Assembly: GCA_963721115.1 (NCBI GenBank)
Contig: CAVRIA010000015.1
Span: 90,265 to 154,264, forward strand
Reading direction: 5' to 3'
DNA length: 64,000 nt
Source: CAVRIA01 sp963721115
GTDB lineage: Bacteria > Desulfobacterota > Binatia > HRBIN30 > CADEER01
Position 1 is the stretch's first letter. The number at the start of each line of letters is the position of its first letter. Positions 56,136-64,000 of the stretch are shown here, piece by piece. The position numbers and the translations under genes are program-made. The notes beneath the pieces are model-generated. The model saw only the letters and a list, made by a program, of their open reading frames with translations, made no database searches and was not told the DNA's origin.

Positions 56136-56575
56136 GCGCCCCCGGCCATCTTTCGGTAGTCGACGGTGAGCCAGTGCTTGGGCTGGAGGACCACCACGAC
56201 GCTGCCCTCGCGTTCCGCCGCCGTCGCGGCCAGGTACATCTCGCCCATCTGCTCGCCGAGATAGCGCCGGGCGACGGCGCGGACGTCGCTCTCGAAGTCG
56301 GGGTCGTCGCGCACGGCGGCCGGCCCTTCGACGCTCACGTACTGGTACGGCGGCGTCTCGCTCTGCACCAGCAAGCTCAGCCGGCCGGCCCGGCGGATGA
56401 GCTCCGCCTTCTTCGAGCGCCCCCCGGTGACGAAGCGCACGTCGCCGCCGGGCTCGTAGCGGTACCACACCGGCACGGTGAGAGGGGCGCGCCCCGGCTG
56501 GGCGACACTGACCACCGCGACGTGCGTCTCGGCGAGAAACGCCTCCCGCTCGGCTCTGCTCATGGCAAGGGACAT
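56132..56575 (-). CDS. Pyridoxamine 5'-phosphate oxidase-like split-barrel flavin/F420-binding protein
   Basis: 147 residues. Small split beta-barrel: 'VAVVSVAQPGRAPLTVPVWY', 'VRFVTGGRSKKAELIRRAGR', 'LSLLVQSETPPYQYVSVEGP' and 'VVLQPKHWLTVDYRKM'. These fit the PNPOx-like/FDOR superfamily, whose members bind FMN or F420. With an F420-type enzyme nearby in the window, F420 is a fair guess. ATG 56575 has GGAGGAG seven bases upstream. It is the first gene of an operon with the HAD hydrolase and nitroreductase. Confidence 0.88.
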   Translation of the reverse strand: MSLAMSRAEREAFLAETHVAVVSVAQPGRAPLTVPVWYRYEPGGDVRFVTGGRSKKAELIRRAGRLSLLVQSETPPYQYVSVEGPAAVRDDPDFESDVRAVARRYLGEQMGEMYLAATAAEREGSVVVVLQPKHWLTVDYRKMAGGA

Positions 56576-56633
56576 GGGTCGCTCCTCCGACCCGAGTCTG
56601 ATCAAACTCGCGGCGACGAAACAAGGCGAGCGA

Positions 56634-56730
56634 CGTGCTGCCGTGCTGACGTGCGGACATCCCATACCTCCCCCCGCCCATCGAACACTCCAGCACATCA
56701 GCACGTCCGCACGTTCGCACTCCAACACTC
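56634..56730. repeat. 'GTGCTGACGTGCGGAC' inverted phrase repeat
   Basis: 'CGTGCTGACGTGCGGAC' on the left and 'CAGCACGTCCGCACGTTCG' on the right are inverted versions, about 45 bp apart. It is in the divergent region between the split-barrel and lhgO genes, where both promoters must also lie. Confidence 0.5.
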
Positions 56731-56782
56731 CCTTCTCACGTGCTATGGGGCCAGCTTCACTCCGGGAGGCGGCAGCAAACAG

Positions 56783-57991
56783 ATGACGGATCCCCAGGTA
56801 GTCGTGATCGGCGGTGGAATCGTAGGACTGTCCACGGCGTTGGCCTTGACGAAGGCGTCGCCACCCGTTCGCCCCCTGGTGTTGGAGAAGGAGCGTGACG
56901 TGGCCGCCCACCAGACCGGTCACAACAGCGGCGTCATCCACTCCGGCATCTACTACAAACCCGGATCGTTGAAGGCGCGCTACACGGTCGCCGGGGCCCG
57001 CCAGCTCGTCGAGTTCTGCAAGGCGGAGGGAATCGCACACGACATCTGCGGCAAGGTCGTGGTGGCGACCGACGAGTCGGAGCTGCCGCGGCTCGAGGAG
57101 CTGCATCGCCGCGGCGTCGCCAACGAAGTACCCGGCGGCGTCGAGCTGATCGGCCCCGAGCGGCTGCGAGAGATCGAGCCGCACGCCGCCGGCATTCGGG
57201 CCCTGCACGTGCCGGCGACCGGCATCGTCGACTACATCGGCGTCGCCCGGCGCTACGCCGAGCTGGTGCGCGAACGCGGTGGGGAGGTTCGGACCGGAGT
57301 GCGGGTGACCGCCCTGAAGCGGGACAGCGGCGAATGGGCGATCGAGACCGACGCCGGCGTGATTCGCGCCCGGCGTCTGATCAACTGCGCCGGCCTCTAC
57401 TCCGACGAGGTGGCGCGCCGCGCCGGCTGCCGGCCGCCGGTGCGCATCGTTCCGTTCCGGGGCGAGTACTACAAGCTCGCTCCGCAGCGCGAGTCTCTGG
57501 TCAAGGGGCTGATCTACCCGGTTCCCGATCCGGCCTTCCCCTTTCTCGGCGTCCACTTCACGCGCATGATTCGCGGCGGCGTCGAAGCCGGGCCGAACGC
57601 GGTCCTCAGCTTCAAGCGCGAGGGGTACCGGAAGACCGATTTCGACGCCCGCGAGGCCTGGGGCACGTTGAGCTTCCCCGGCTTCTGGCGGCTGGCGTCG
57701 AAGTACTGGCGAACCGGCGCGGGCGAGTTCTACCGCTCCTTCAGCAAGGCGGCCTTCGTCCGCGCCCTGCAGCGGCTCCTGCCGGAGCTTCGCGCCGCCG
57801 ACCTGCAGCCCGGCGGCTCCGGCGTCCGCGCCCAGGCGATCGAGCCGAGCGGCGTCCTGGTCGACGACTTCTCCATCCAGGCCATCGACGGCATCATCCA
57901 CGTGCTCAACGCCCCCTCGCCCGCCGCCACCGCCTCCCTTCCGATCGGCCAGGCCATCGCGGACCAGGCCCTCGAGTTCTTCGCAGGGTGA
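56783..57991 (+). CDS. lhgO: L-2-hydroxyglutarate oxidase/dehydrogenase
   Basis: 402 residues. An FAD-dependent DAO-fold enzyme that oxidises L-2-hydroxyglutarate to 2-oxoglutarate. The dinucleotide motif 'VVVIGGGIVGLSTALALT' is followed by the family hallmark 'AHQTGHNSGVIHSGIYYKPG'. Also visible: 'VVVATDESELPRLEELHRRG', 'LINCAGLYSDEVARRAG', 'PFRGEYYKLAPQRESLVKGL' and a closing 'NAPSPAATASLPIGQAIADQ'. Length matches YgaF/LhgO. The start ATG 56783 has GGGAGG about 12 bases upstream. It is divergent from the PNPOx-like operon. Confidence 0.95.
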   Translation: MTDPQVVVIGGGIVGLSTALALTKASPPVRPLVLEKERDVAAHQTGHNSGVIHSGIYYKPGSLKARYTVAGARQLVEFCKAEGIAHDICGKVVVATDESELPRLEELHRRGVANEVPGGVELIGPERLREIEPHAAGIRALHVPATGIVDYIGVARRYAELVRERGGEVRTGVRVTALKRDSGEWAIETDAGVIRARRLINCAGLYSDEVARRAGCRPPVRIVPFRGEYYKLAPQRESLVKGLIYPVPDPAFPFLGVHFTRMIRGGVEAGPNAVLSFKREGYRKTDFDAREAWGTLSFPGFWRLASKYWRTGAGEFYRSFSKAAFVRALQRLLPELRAADLQPGGSGVRAQAIEPSGVLVDDFSIQAIDGIIHVLNAPSPAATASLPIGQAIADQALEFFAG

Positions 57992-58072
57992 GCGGGTGGG
58001 CCGGTGAGCGAGTGAGCGGGTTAAGGAAGAACACCGGCTCACCCGCATACCGGCGCACCGGCTCACCCTCCC
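57990..58072. repeat. GTGAGCGGGTGAGCCGG-type inverted phrase repeat
   Basis: 'GGTGAGCGAGTGAGCGGG' is followed by 'CACCGGCTCACCCGC' and 'GCACCGGCTCACCC' in inverse sense. The wording recurs inside the 19.43-19.60 kb element. It begins at the lhgO stop codon. Confidence 0.5.
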
Positions 58073-58111
58073 CTTTTGCCTTTTTCCCCTTGGCCCTCTA
58101 ATAGTGGTCTG

Positions 58112-58540
58112 GTGAACTCGCGAGTCGTCACCGGCGTCGTCGGCGCCGTCACGATCCTCTTCGGCATCGGCGGTCTGATCGCGCCCGGCTGGGTCATGGG
58201 CCACCTGGGAATTGCCGTCGACCCGTCGTTTCCGGTCAACTTCGTACGCGGCGAGGTGCGGGCCGTCTACGGCGGTCTGTTCCTGGTCATGGGGGCGCTG
58301 ACCGCACTGGCGGCTCTCAACCCGAGCGCGCACCGCGGTCGCATCGTCCTGATCGGCCTGCTGTGGCTCGGCCTCGGGGGCGGCCGTCTGGTCGGCATCG
58401 TGGCGGACGGCAGCCCGGGGCTGATCGGCTGGTTCTCCCTGATCTTCGAGGCCGTGGTCGGAGGCCTGCTCCTGCTCGCCGCCCAGATGGCGAAGCCGGA
58501 AGTGGGCTCTTCCGCCGGCGCCGGGTCCCCGCCGGCCTGA
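58112..58540 (+). CDS. DUF4345-like four-helix membrane protein
   Basis: 142 residues. Four predicted helices: 'VVGAVTILFGIGGLIAPGWV', 'VYGGLFLVMGALTALAAL', 'IVLIGLLWLGLGGGRLVGI' and 'IFEAVVGGLLLLAAQM'. The conserved 'NFVRGEVRAVYGGLF' and 'GLGGGRLVGIVADG' match the DUF4345 type. Function is unknown. GTG 58112 is the start closest to the first helix. A short hairpin GCCGGCCTGAGGCCGGC covers the stop codon region. Confidence 0.8.
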   Translation: MNSRVVTGVVGAVTILFGIGGLIAPGWVMGHLGIAVDPSFPVNFVRGEVRAVYGGLFLVMGALTALAALNPSAHRGRIVLIGLLWLGLGGGRLVGIVADGSPGLIGWFSLIFEAVVGGLLLLAAQMAKPEVGSSAGAGSPPA

Positions 58541-58747
58541 GGCCGGCGCGCGACCGGAGCGGGTCCTGGCTCGCCATCGACCGGCCGTTGGACACCGGAC
58601 TTCAACCGTTCAGGGCCCCCAGTCGGCCTGGGCCGTTGTTCATCTTGACCCGGCGCGATTCAGCGGGGTAGCCTTGATCCTGGGGCGGTCGCATCGGCAC
58701 TTCGCCGTGCACCCGAAGCTAGCTTCGCGAAGGGAGAGGGGGAGATC

Positions 58748-60487
58748 ATGTCCTCAATGATCCGACGACTCATCGCAACGTTCGCCACCGCCGCGCTGGT
58801 GACCCTTTCGGCGTCGGGACCGACCTTCGGCTTCTGCGCCGGGGACTGCAACCACGACGGCACCGTGGCGATCAACGAGCTGATCATAGGGGTCAACATC
58901 GCAGCCGGCAGGATGGCCGTCGATCAGTGCTCCTACTTGGACCTGAACGACGACGGCGAGATCAGCATCGACGAGCTCATCGGCGCCGTCACCATCTCGC
59001 TCGACGGCTGCTATGCGCTGCGGCCCTTTTCCACCATCCAGCAGGTATTCACCCAGAGCTGCGCCCTCAGCTCCTGTCACTCGGCGCTGGGTCGCAAGGG
59101 CAACATGGTGATCGACAACGAGGACCTCTCCTTCCAGAGCCTGGTCAACGCCGAGCCCGACAACGCGGAAGCGCGCGCCATGGGCTGGATGCGCGTCAAG
59201 CCCGGTGACGTCGAGAACAGTTACCTGATCCACAAGCTGCGCGGCGACGGCCCGGGGGACGCGATGCCGCAGGGCGGGCGGCCGCTGCCGGCGGACATCA
59301 TTCACACCATCGAGGACTGGATCCAGCGCGGCGCGCCCACCACCGAGCAGGACTGCGCTCCGACCGCCAACGGCGGCGGCAGCCACGTCATCCGGCAGGG
59401 AAACTCCAACCTGCTCTGCAACGACGTCCCGATCACCACCGGCGATTTCGTGTGGAAGCCGGAAGAGCCCCTCGATCCGCCTCCGGCCGGCGAGGGGATA
59501 CAGTTCCACGTCCCGCCGCGCCCGGTAATGCCCGGCATGGAGTGGGAGACCTGTTACGCCTTCCGCCCCGACCTCGCGTCACTGCCCTCGAGTATCATCC
59601 AGAGGCAGGTCTACCGGATGAACGAGGGCAGCCATCACATGCTGCTCTACATGTACTGGGGGCCGCACCCCGATCAGTTCGCGGACGGCTACTGGCCCTG
59701 CTTCGCCGCCAACTGCGTCAACCCCGAGGACTGCCCGGAAGACAACGGGCAGTACCTGCTGCCGATCGGCGGGACGCAGGTCGCCGGCACGCACTACGAG
59801 GTGGACTATCCCGAGGGTGTCGGCATTCCCCTACTGGGATCGAGCCCGGTGATCATCGTCAACAACCACTTCACCAACCCGTTCGTTCCGCCTCAGGACA
59901 TCTACGGCGAGACCTGGGTCAACCTGGAGTTCTACCAGCCGAAGGAGTTCAAGGCGTTGCTCGACGGCATCTTCGCCATCAACGCCAGGGACCTTCTCGT
60001 CGAGCCCTACGAGACCAGGACGATCAGCGCCCTGTGGCATCCGCACGGCCTGCTGAGCCCGGGCGGAGTCGACGCCGCCGTCTTCCAGCTCTTCGGCCAC
60101 ATGCACAAGCGCGGAATCGAGTTCACCATCGACCTGGTCGACGGCGACACGGAAACGCGCATCTACCGCACGACGTCGTGGGACAACGCGCCGGTGGTCA
60201 ACTACCCGCCGCCCTACCTGATCGTGAAGAAGGACCAGGCCCTGAAATGGTCGTGCACGCACCAGAACGGCCGGCTGGGCGATCCCAACTTCCCGCCCAA
60301 GAAGTGCCACGAAGGGTGCGTCGCCTGTGGCTGGAAGGACGCCGACCGCAAATGCCACTTCCGGGACGGCCGCGTGTTCGACGAAGGTCAGCCCATGCCG
60401 CTCGTCTTCGGCGCCCTCGCCGACGACGACATGTGCAACATGTTCGGCTACTTCGTGAGCGTGGCGGACCTGGACAAGCTGAAGTAA
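58748..60487 (+). CDS. Secreted dockerin / CX4CH / copper type II monooxygenase-like protein, second paralogue
   Basis: 579 residues. Signal peptide ('LIATFATAALVTLSASGPTF'), then at once a dockerin-like module 'GDCNHDGTVAINELIIGVN' and 'LNDDGEISIDELIGAV'. Next a cytochrome-like region with CX4CH ('QSCALSSCHSALGRKG', 'AMPQGGRPLPADII', 'IEDWIQRGAPTTEQ'). The C-terminal half has 'MNEGSHHMLLYMYWG' and 'LFGHMHKRGIEFTID', the His-pair and HxH elements expected for two copper sites of a PHM-like fold, plus late 'WSCTHQNGRLGD'. It is homologous to 7048-9072 with the dockerin moved from the middle to the front. ATG 58748 has GGGAGAGGGGGAG upstream. Confidence 0.82.
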   Translation: MSSMIRRLIATFATAALVTLSASGPTFGFCAGDCNHDGTVAINELIIGVNIAAGRMAVDQCSYLDLNDDGEISIDELIGAVTISLDGCYALRPFSTIQQVFTQSCALSSCHSALGRKGNMVIDNEDLSFQSLVNAEPDNAEARAMGWMRVKPGDVENSYLIHKLRGDGPGDAMPQGGRPLPADIIHTIEDWIQRGAPTTEQDCAPTANGGGSHVIRQGNSNLLCNDVPITTGDFVWKPEEPLDPPPAGEGIQFHVPPRPVMPGMEWETCYAFRPDLASLPSSIIQRQVYRMNEGSHHMLLYMYWGPHPDQFADGYWPCFAANCVNPEDCPEDNGQYLLPIGGTQVAGTHYEVDYPEGVGIPLLGSSPVIIVNNHFTNPFVPPQDIYGETWVNLEFYQPKEFKALLDGIFAINARDLLVEPYETRTISALWHPHGLLSPGGVDAAVFQLFGHMHKRGIEFTIDLVDGDTETRIYRTTSWDNAPVVNYPPPYLIVKKDQALKWSCTHQNGRLGDPNFPPKKCHEGCVACGWKDADRKCHFRDGRVFDEGQPMPLVFGALADDDMCNMFGYFVSVADLDKLK

Positions 60488-60645
60488 GGCAGGTTGTTAT
60501 GGTGTTACGCTGTTGGCTGTCAGTGTTGCCCCCGGGCTGCGCCGGATCAGTCGAGCTGAGAAATACACGGACTTCCGGAACAGGCTGAGGCTCGGGCTCG
60601 GGTTGAGGACGGCGCGCGCTTCGCGCGGTCTTTGAGACTGCGGCG
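60487..60645. repeat. Dispersed element with GTTGTTGG-type edge, copy 2
   Basis: 'GCAGGTTGTTATGGTGTTAC' and 'GCTGTTGGCTGTCAGTG' start at the stop codon. The core 60524-60634 is the inverted copy of 49957-50072 ('AGCCCGAGCCTC' and 'CGCGCGAAGCGCGC' on the opposite strand). No gene is present here; a possible transposase remnant follows. Confidence 0.75.
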
Positions 60646-60651
60646 GAGATT

Positions 60652-60885
60652 CGTAGCACGAGTCATCGGTTGCGTGTTCTCGAAGCTCGCGCCATCGTCA
60701 GTGACCTTGCCGTCCGCCACCGGGGCGTCCCGACTACCGCGACGGCGCGTTTTCTCCTCGTCTCTCGACAGAGCGTCACCCGTGCACTCGGCCGGGCTCA
60801 GGATGCTGACCGCTCGCTTGCTGGACGGCGCCGAGCGTGGAATCTTCGGCCGGGCGCGTCCACACCGTCCGCGCCAGAATCGCCG
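60652..60885 (+). pseudogene. Possible HTH remnant of a REP-associated (RAYT-like) transposase
   Basis: In frame with the next gene but outside its family domain: 'RLRVLEARAIVSDLAVRHRG' and 'ARFLLVSRQSVTRALGRAQ'. This resembles the C-terminal helix-turn-helix of large Y1/RAYT transposases ('LAVR..G...AR.L.VSR..V.RA'). The catalytic HUH part is absent, replaced by the dispersed repeat just upstream. The match is by eye only; it could also be an artificial N-terminal extension of selO. Confidence 0.35.
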
Positions 60886-60888
60886 CCG

Positions 60889-62382
60889 ATGAGCACCGCT
60901 GCCAACCCAGAGCTGTTCCGATTCGACAACACCTACGCCCGAGAGCTGACGGGCTGCTACGCGCCGGTGACGCCCGCGACCGTTCCGGCACCGGAGCTCC
61001 TGCGCCTCAACCGCGCACTCGCCACCGAGCTCGGCCTGAACGTCGCCGCGCTGGATCCCGCGCTCGCCGCCGCGGTGTTCGCCGGCAACGTCGTCCCGGC
61101 GGGGGCGACGCCGATCGCGCAGGCCTACGCCGGGCACCAGTTCGGCGGGTTCACGCCGCAGCTCGGCGACGGGCGCGCGGTACTCCTCGGCGAGGTGATC
61201 GACCGCCACGGCCGGCGCCGCGACATCGCCCTCAAGGGCTCCGGCCGCACCCCGTTCTCACGCGATGGCGACGGGAAGGCCGCGGTCGGTCCGGTACTTC
61301 GCGAGTACCTGATGGGTGAGGCGATGCACGCACTCGGCATCCCGACCACCCGGACGTTGGCGGCCGTCCTCACCGGTGAGGTGGTTTGGCGCGAACGGCC
61401 GCTCCCGGGCGCGCTGCTGACCCGAGTGGCCGCGAGCCACGTGCGGGTGGGTACGTTCCAGTTCTTTGCCGCGCGCGGCGCGTACGACACCGTGCGCGCC
61501 CTGGCGGAGTACGTCATCGACCGCCACGATCCCGACCTGATCGCCGATCCCGATCGCTACCTCGGCATGCTGCGCCGGGTTGCGTCGCGGCAGGCGGCGC
61601 TGGTCGCGCAGTGGATGCTGGTCGGCTTCATCCACGGCGTCATGAACACCGACAACACGACCGTTTCCGGTGAGACCATCGATTACGGTCCCTGCGCATT
61701 CCTCGAGGCCTACGATCCACGGACGGTCTTCAGCTCCATCGACACGCACGGACGCTACGCGTACGGCAACCAACCGCTGATCGCGCGCTGGAACCTCGCC
61801 CGCTTCGCGGAGACTCTGCTGCCGCTGGTCGACCCGACGTCGACGGCGCCGGCGGTCGCGCGCGCGACGGAGGTGATCGACGCGTTCCCAGGCCAATACT
61901 CGTCCTGCTGGCTCGCCGGCGCGCGCGCGAAACTGGGCCTGGCTACGGCGGACGATGGCGACGAGGAGCTCGCTGCCGACTGGCTCGCGTTGCTGGAGGC
62001 ACACGCGGTCGACTTCACCGCGGCATGGCGGCGGCTCGGCGACGCCGCCTGCGGCGACGATCGCCCGCTCGCGTTGCTGTTCGCGGACCCGACGGCGCTC
62101 GCGGCCTGGCTCGAGCGATGGCACCGGCGCGCAGAGCGGGAATCGCGTTCGGGAGGCGAACGGCGGGCCGCCATGTGCCGCGTCAATCCACTGTACGTTC
62201 CGCGCAATCAGCGCGTCGAAGAAGCGCTCGCTGCCGCATCCGAGCACGGCGACCTGGCTCCGTTCGATAGCCTGCTCGACGTCGTCACCCATCCATTCGA
62301 CGAGCGCCCCGGCTGGGAGCGCTACGCCGAGCCCGCGCCGCGCGAGTTCACGGCGCGCTACAAGACGTTCTGCGGCACCTGA
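60889..62382 (+). CDS. selO: Protein adenylyltransferase SelO (YdiU/UPF0061 family)
   Basis: 497 residues. A pseudokinase-fold enzyme that transfers AMP from ATP to protein hydroxyl groups. Signatures: 'AQAYAGHQFGGFTPQLGDGR', 'DIALKGSGRTPFSRDGDGKA', 'LREYLMGEAMHALGIPTTRT' and 'GFIHGVMNTDNTTVSGETID' with 'YGPCAFLEAYDP'. The C-terminus 'YKTFCGT' keeps the Cys that is selenocysteine in eukaryotic SelO. ATG 60889 ('STAANPELFRFDNTYARELT') matches the family start. The frame is open upstream to 60670 but that part is not SelO. No Shine-Dalgarno is evident. Confidence 0.95.
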   Translation: MSTAANPELFRFDNTYARELTGCYAPVTPATVPAPELLRLNRALATELGLNVAALDPALAAAVFAGNVVPAGATPIAQAYAGHQFGGFTPQLGDGRAVLLGEVIDRHGRRRDIALKGSGRTPFSRDGDGKAAVGPVLREYLMGEAMHALGIPTTRTLAAVLTGEVVWRERPLPGALLTRVAASHVRVGTFQFFAARGAYDTVRALAEYVIDRHDPDLIADPDRYLGMLRRVASRQAALVAQWMLVGFIHGVMNTDNTTVSGETIDYGPCAFLEAYDPRTVFSSIDTHGRYAYGNQPLIARWNLARFAETLLPLVDPTSTAPAVARATEVIDAFPGQYSSCWLAGARAKLGLATADDGDEELAADWLALLEAHAVDFTAAWRRLGDAACGDDRPLALLFADPTALAAWLERWHRRAERESRSGGERRAAMCRVNPLYVPRNQRVEEALAAASEHGDLAPFDSLLDVVTHPFDERPGWERYAEPAPREFTARYKTFCGT

Positions 62383-62506
62383 ACGCGGCCGCCCTCGGAT
62401 CTCACGCGCGCAAACCCGCGTCTTTCCGCGGTCGATCCCCCAGTGCGCGCCCTGCATTCACTTCTACTACGGAAGGGGCGCGACGAATCGGTAGGCGACC
62501 GCTGGC

Positions 62507-63547
62507 TCAGCTACCCATCATGAGAACAACGCGAAAGCGCACCTTGCCGCTGTGCATTCGCTCGTACGCCTCCGCCACGCGACTCAGAGGGTATTTCTCG
62601 ATCATGGGATGTACGTCGCTCAGCGCGCTGAATTCCAACGTGTCCTGCGAGTCGCGGGCGGTGCCGGAATACCAGCCGGAGATTTGCCGGCGGCCCATCA
62701 ACAACGCCGTCGCGCTCACGTTGAGCGGATCGTTCGGCGCCGCCGGAACCAAGAGATTGCCGTTCACCCCCAGGCCACCGACGACGTCGGAAATCGCCTT
62801 CGCGCTCGGCGCCGTCGCAAGAATCACTCGCGCGCCACCGAGCTTCTGCAATTCAGCCACCGTATCGACGGCGGACGCATCGAGATAATGGTGCGCGCCG
62901 AGTTTCTTCGCCAGCGGTTCTTTGTCTTTGCCACGTCCCAGCGCAACCGTTTTGAAGCCCATTTTGCGAGCGTATTGCACGCCAAGATGTCCGAGGCCGC
63001 CAATCCCCTGGACCGCGACGACGTCACCGGGACGTGCGCCGGAGTTGCGCAAGGCATTGAAGACCGTCACGCCTGCGCACATGAATGGTCCGGCCTCTTC
63101 CGCCGGTACCTCGTGAGGAATCGCGGCCAGCGCTTCCGCCGGTGCGATCATGTATTCGGCATAGCCGCCGTCGTAGTCGATCCCCGTCACCTTGCGATTG
63201 ACGCACATGGCGAAATCGCCGCGTCGACATTGATCGCAGGCGAAATCATGGCCGCCGTGCCAGCCGATCCCGACGCGATCGCCTTTTTCAAAGCCCCTGA
63301 CTCCCCCTCCAACAGCATCCACGCGTCCGGCAATCTCGTGGCCCGGCACACGGGGATATTGCAGGCCCGGCCAGGCCCCGTCTTTTACGAACGCGTCGCT
63401 GTGGCAGATCCCGCAGGCTTCCACTTCAACCCGCACTTGCCCCGGCCCTGGCTCGGGAATATCGCGTTCAACCAACTCGAAATCGCCGCCTGCCTTGCTG
63501 ATCTGAGCGGCTTTCATCGTTCCGACGGACACCGCTTTTGTCGCCAT
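62507..63547 (-). CDS. Zinc-dependent alcohol dehydrogenase
   Basis: 346 residues, NAD(P)-dependent medium-chain dehydrogenase. Catalytic zinc ligands are in 'EACGICHSDAFVKDG' (Cys), 'RVPGHEIAGRVD' (His-Glu) and 'GPFMCAGVTVFNALRNSG' (Cys); the Rossmann motif is 'VQGIGGLGHLGVQYARKMGF'. The structural-zinc lobe 'HGGHDFACDQCRRGDFAMC' has Asp where the first of the four Cys is usual. ATG 63547 follows AGGAGG. Base composition looks noticeably less GC-rich than the neighbours, suggesting acquisition from another genome. It is convergent with selO; no partner gene. Confidence 0.94.
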   Translation of the reverse strand: MATKAVSVGTMKAAQISKAGGDFELVERDIPEPGPGQVRVEVEACGICHSDAFVKDGAWPGLQYPRVPGHEIAGRVDAVGGGVRGFEKGDRVGIGWHGGHDFACDQCRRGDFAMCVNRKVTGIDYDGGYAEYMIAPAEALAAIPHEVPAEEAGPFMCAGVTVFNALRNSGARPGDVVAVQGIGGLGHLGVQYARKMGFKTVALGRGKDKEPLAKKLGAHHYLDASAVDTVAELQKLGGARVILATAPSAKAISDVVGGLGVNGNLLVPAAPNDPLNVSATALLMGRRQISGWYSGTARDSQDTLEFSALSDVHPMIEKYPLSRVAEAYERMHSGKVRFRVVLMMGS

Positions 63548-63891
63548 CCAGTCCTCCTGCGAAACTTTATGCCATGCTCCCGATCAGGAGGCGAAGGGGG
63601 GTCCTGCCGAGTAGTGTCCTGTTTTCGCTTTCGGCGTTCCGTTTTCAGCCGGGAACGAGCCGATCCTCGCCTCGGACAGTCCGGGCCTCCGTTCCGAAAG
63701 TGCCGATCCGCGAGGGTTGCCGCACTCCAGAAGATGACGCGCGTCAAGCTGTCGGTGAATGCACAGGCGGCGTAGCGCGCCGCGGGTGAGCGGACAGCCT
63801 GCAGCGACCTGCCCCAGGGCAAATTAATGGACACAATACGTCCCCTTTTTTTTCTCCTGGCCGGTGTCGGACGCTGGCCCCCGCGTAGCCC
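63548..63891. other. Gene-free region with RAYT-flank-like phrase
   Basis: No gene recognised on either strand. 'AATTAATGGACACAATACG' at about 63822-63840 followed by TCCCCTTTTTTTT resembles the 'GGGGACACAATAC' wording often found beside REP-associated transposases. Similarity is from memory of that motif only. Confidence 0.3.
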
Positions 63892-63920
63892 TTGACAAGC
63901 GTTTTGTGCGCGCCAATAAC
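63892..63920 (+). promoter_or_regulatory. Sigma70-type promoter candidate
   Basis: TTGACA (63892-63897), a 17-base spacer, then AATAAC (63915-63920, four of six consensus positions). It would drive a gene beyond the right edge of the window. Confidence 0.45.
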
Positions 63921-64000
63921 GGGTCGGCGCCGGTTATCAAGACGCGGGCGGAGCGATCAAATCACCAGCTCCCGGGAGCGTCTGATACCCCAGCGTTAGG

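Noticed and set aside
60670..60888. N-terminal extension of SelO
   Set aside because: The SelO family begins at 'PELFRFDNTYARELTG' just after ATG 60889. The upstream frame resembles an unrelated HTH fragment.

Overview
The window is a very G+C-rich bacterial chromosome segment with dense genes on both strands. Several traits are common in Myxococcota/Desulfobacterota-like lineages such as Candidatus Binatia: dockerin-like 'CNGD...IDELV' calcium repeats, CX4CH haem-type motifs joined to PHM-like copper domains, Myxococcus-type 'CGDGVVGPGEQCD' disulfide repeats, very long Thr/Pro/Ala stalks in lipoproteins, and an F420-type luciferase-like oxidoreductase. The taxon is an inference. I recognised no tRNA, rRNA or CRISPR.

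Layout. 1-5.8 kb: the end of a PAS sensor protein, then a minus-strand block (small membrane protein, TrkH/KtrB and TrkA/KtrA potassium uptake, M1 peptidase-propeller fusion). 5.9-12.8 kb: a frameshifted phytase-like esterase, a dockerin/copper-monooxygenase-like secreted protein, an HD phosphohydrolase, a nucleoside hydrolase with a coupled unknown gene, and a tyrosine phosphatase. 12.8-16.1 kb: gene-free, filled by an 11-unit array of about 211 bp hairpin-rich repeats; a 3-unit sister array lies at 54.0-54.7 kb. 16.2-22.9 kb: secreted lipase (frameshifted) with its foldase, a royal-jelly/Yellow-type propeller protein, glutaminase, and a degenerate receiver-GAF protein paired with a MinD/ParA-like ATPase.

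22.8-46.8 kb is the most unusual part. A three-gene cassette occurs three times: (i) a large lipoprotein with a conserved N-terminal domain, a TxTxPT stalk and C-terminal seven-bladed beta-propellers; (ii) a TPR plus outer-membrane beta-barrel protein, architecturally like Slam/DUF560 surface-lipoprotein translocators, overlapping the lipoprotein stop by ATGA; (iii) a secreted FecR-domain protein. Cassettes 1 and 2 form a recent tandem duplication of about 8.4 kb whose junction carries a copied 3' end of the upstream ATPase gene. Cassette 3 is divergent, with a YVTN-type propeller. A CHASE2-class III nucleotide cyclase lies between cassettes 2 and 3. I propose a surface-lipoprotein display system: TPR-barrel as exporter, FecR as periplasmic partner, and CHASE2-cyclase as a possible envelope sensor.

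46.8-64 kb: metallo-beta-lactamase-fold hydrolase, class III fructose-1,6-bisphosphatase, MMPL transporter, F420-type oxidoreductase, a nitroreductase/HAD/split-barrel flavoprotein operon, L-2-hydroxyglutarate oxidase, DUF4345-like membrane protein, a second dockerin/CX4CH/copper protein, SelO and a zinc alcohol dehydrogenase. Intergenic gaps are full of dispersed 'phrase' repeats (GTTGTTGG, CACGAAGGACACGAAG, GGTGAGCCGGTGAGC types), often as inverted pairs. About ten single-base frameshifts, mostly +1, break otherwise well conserved genes. Some may be sequencing or assembly errors.
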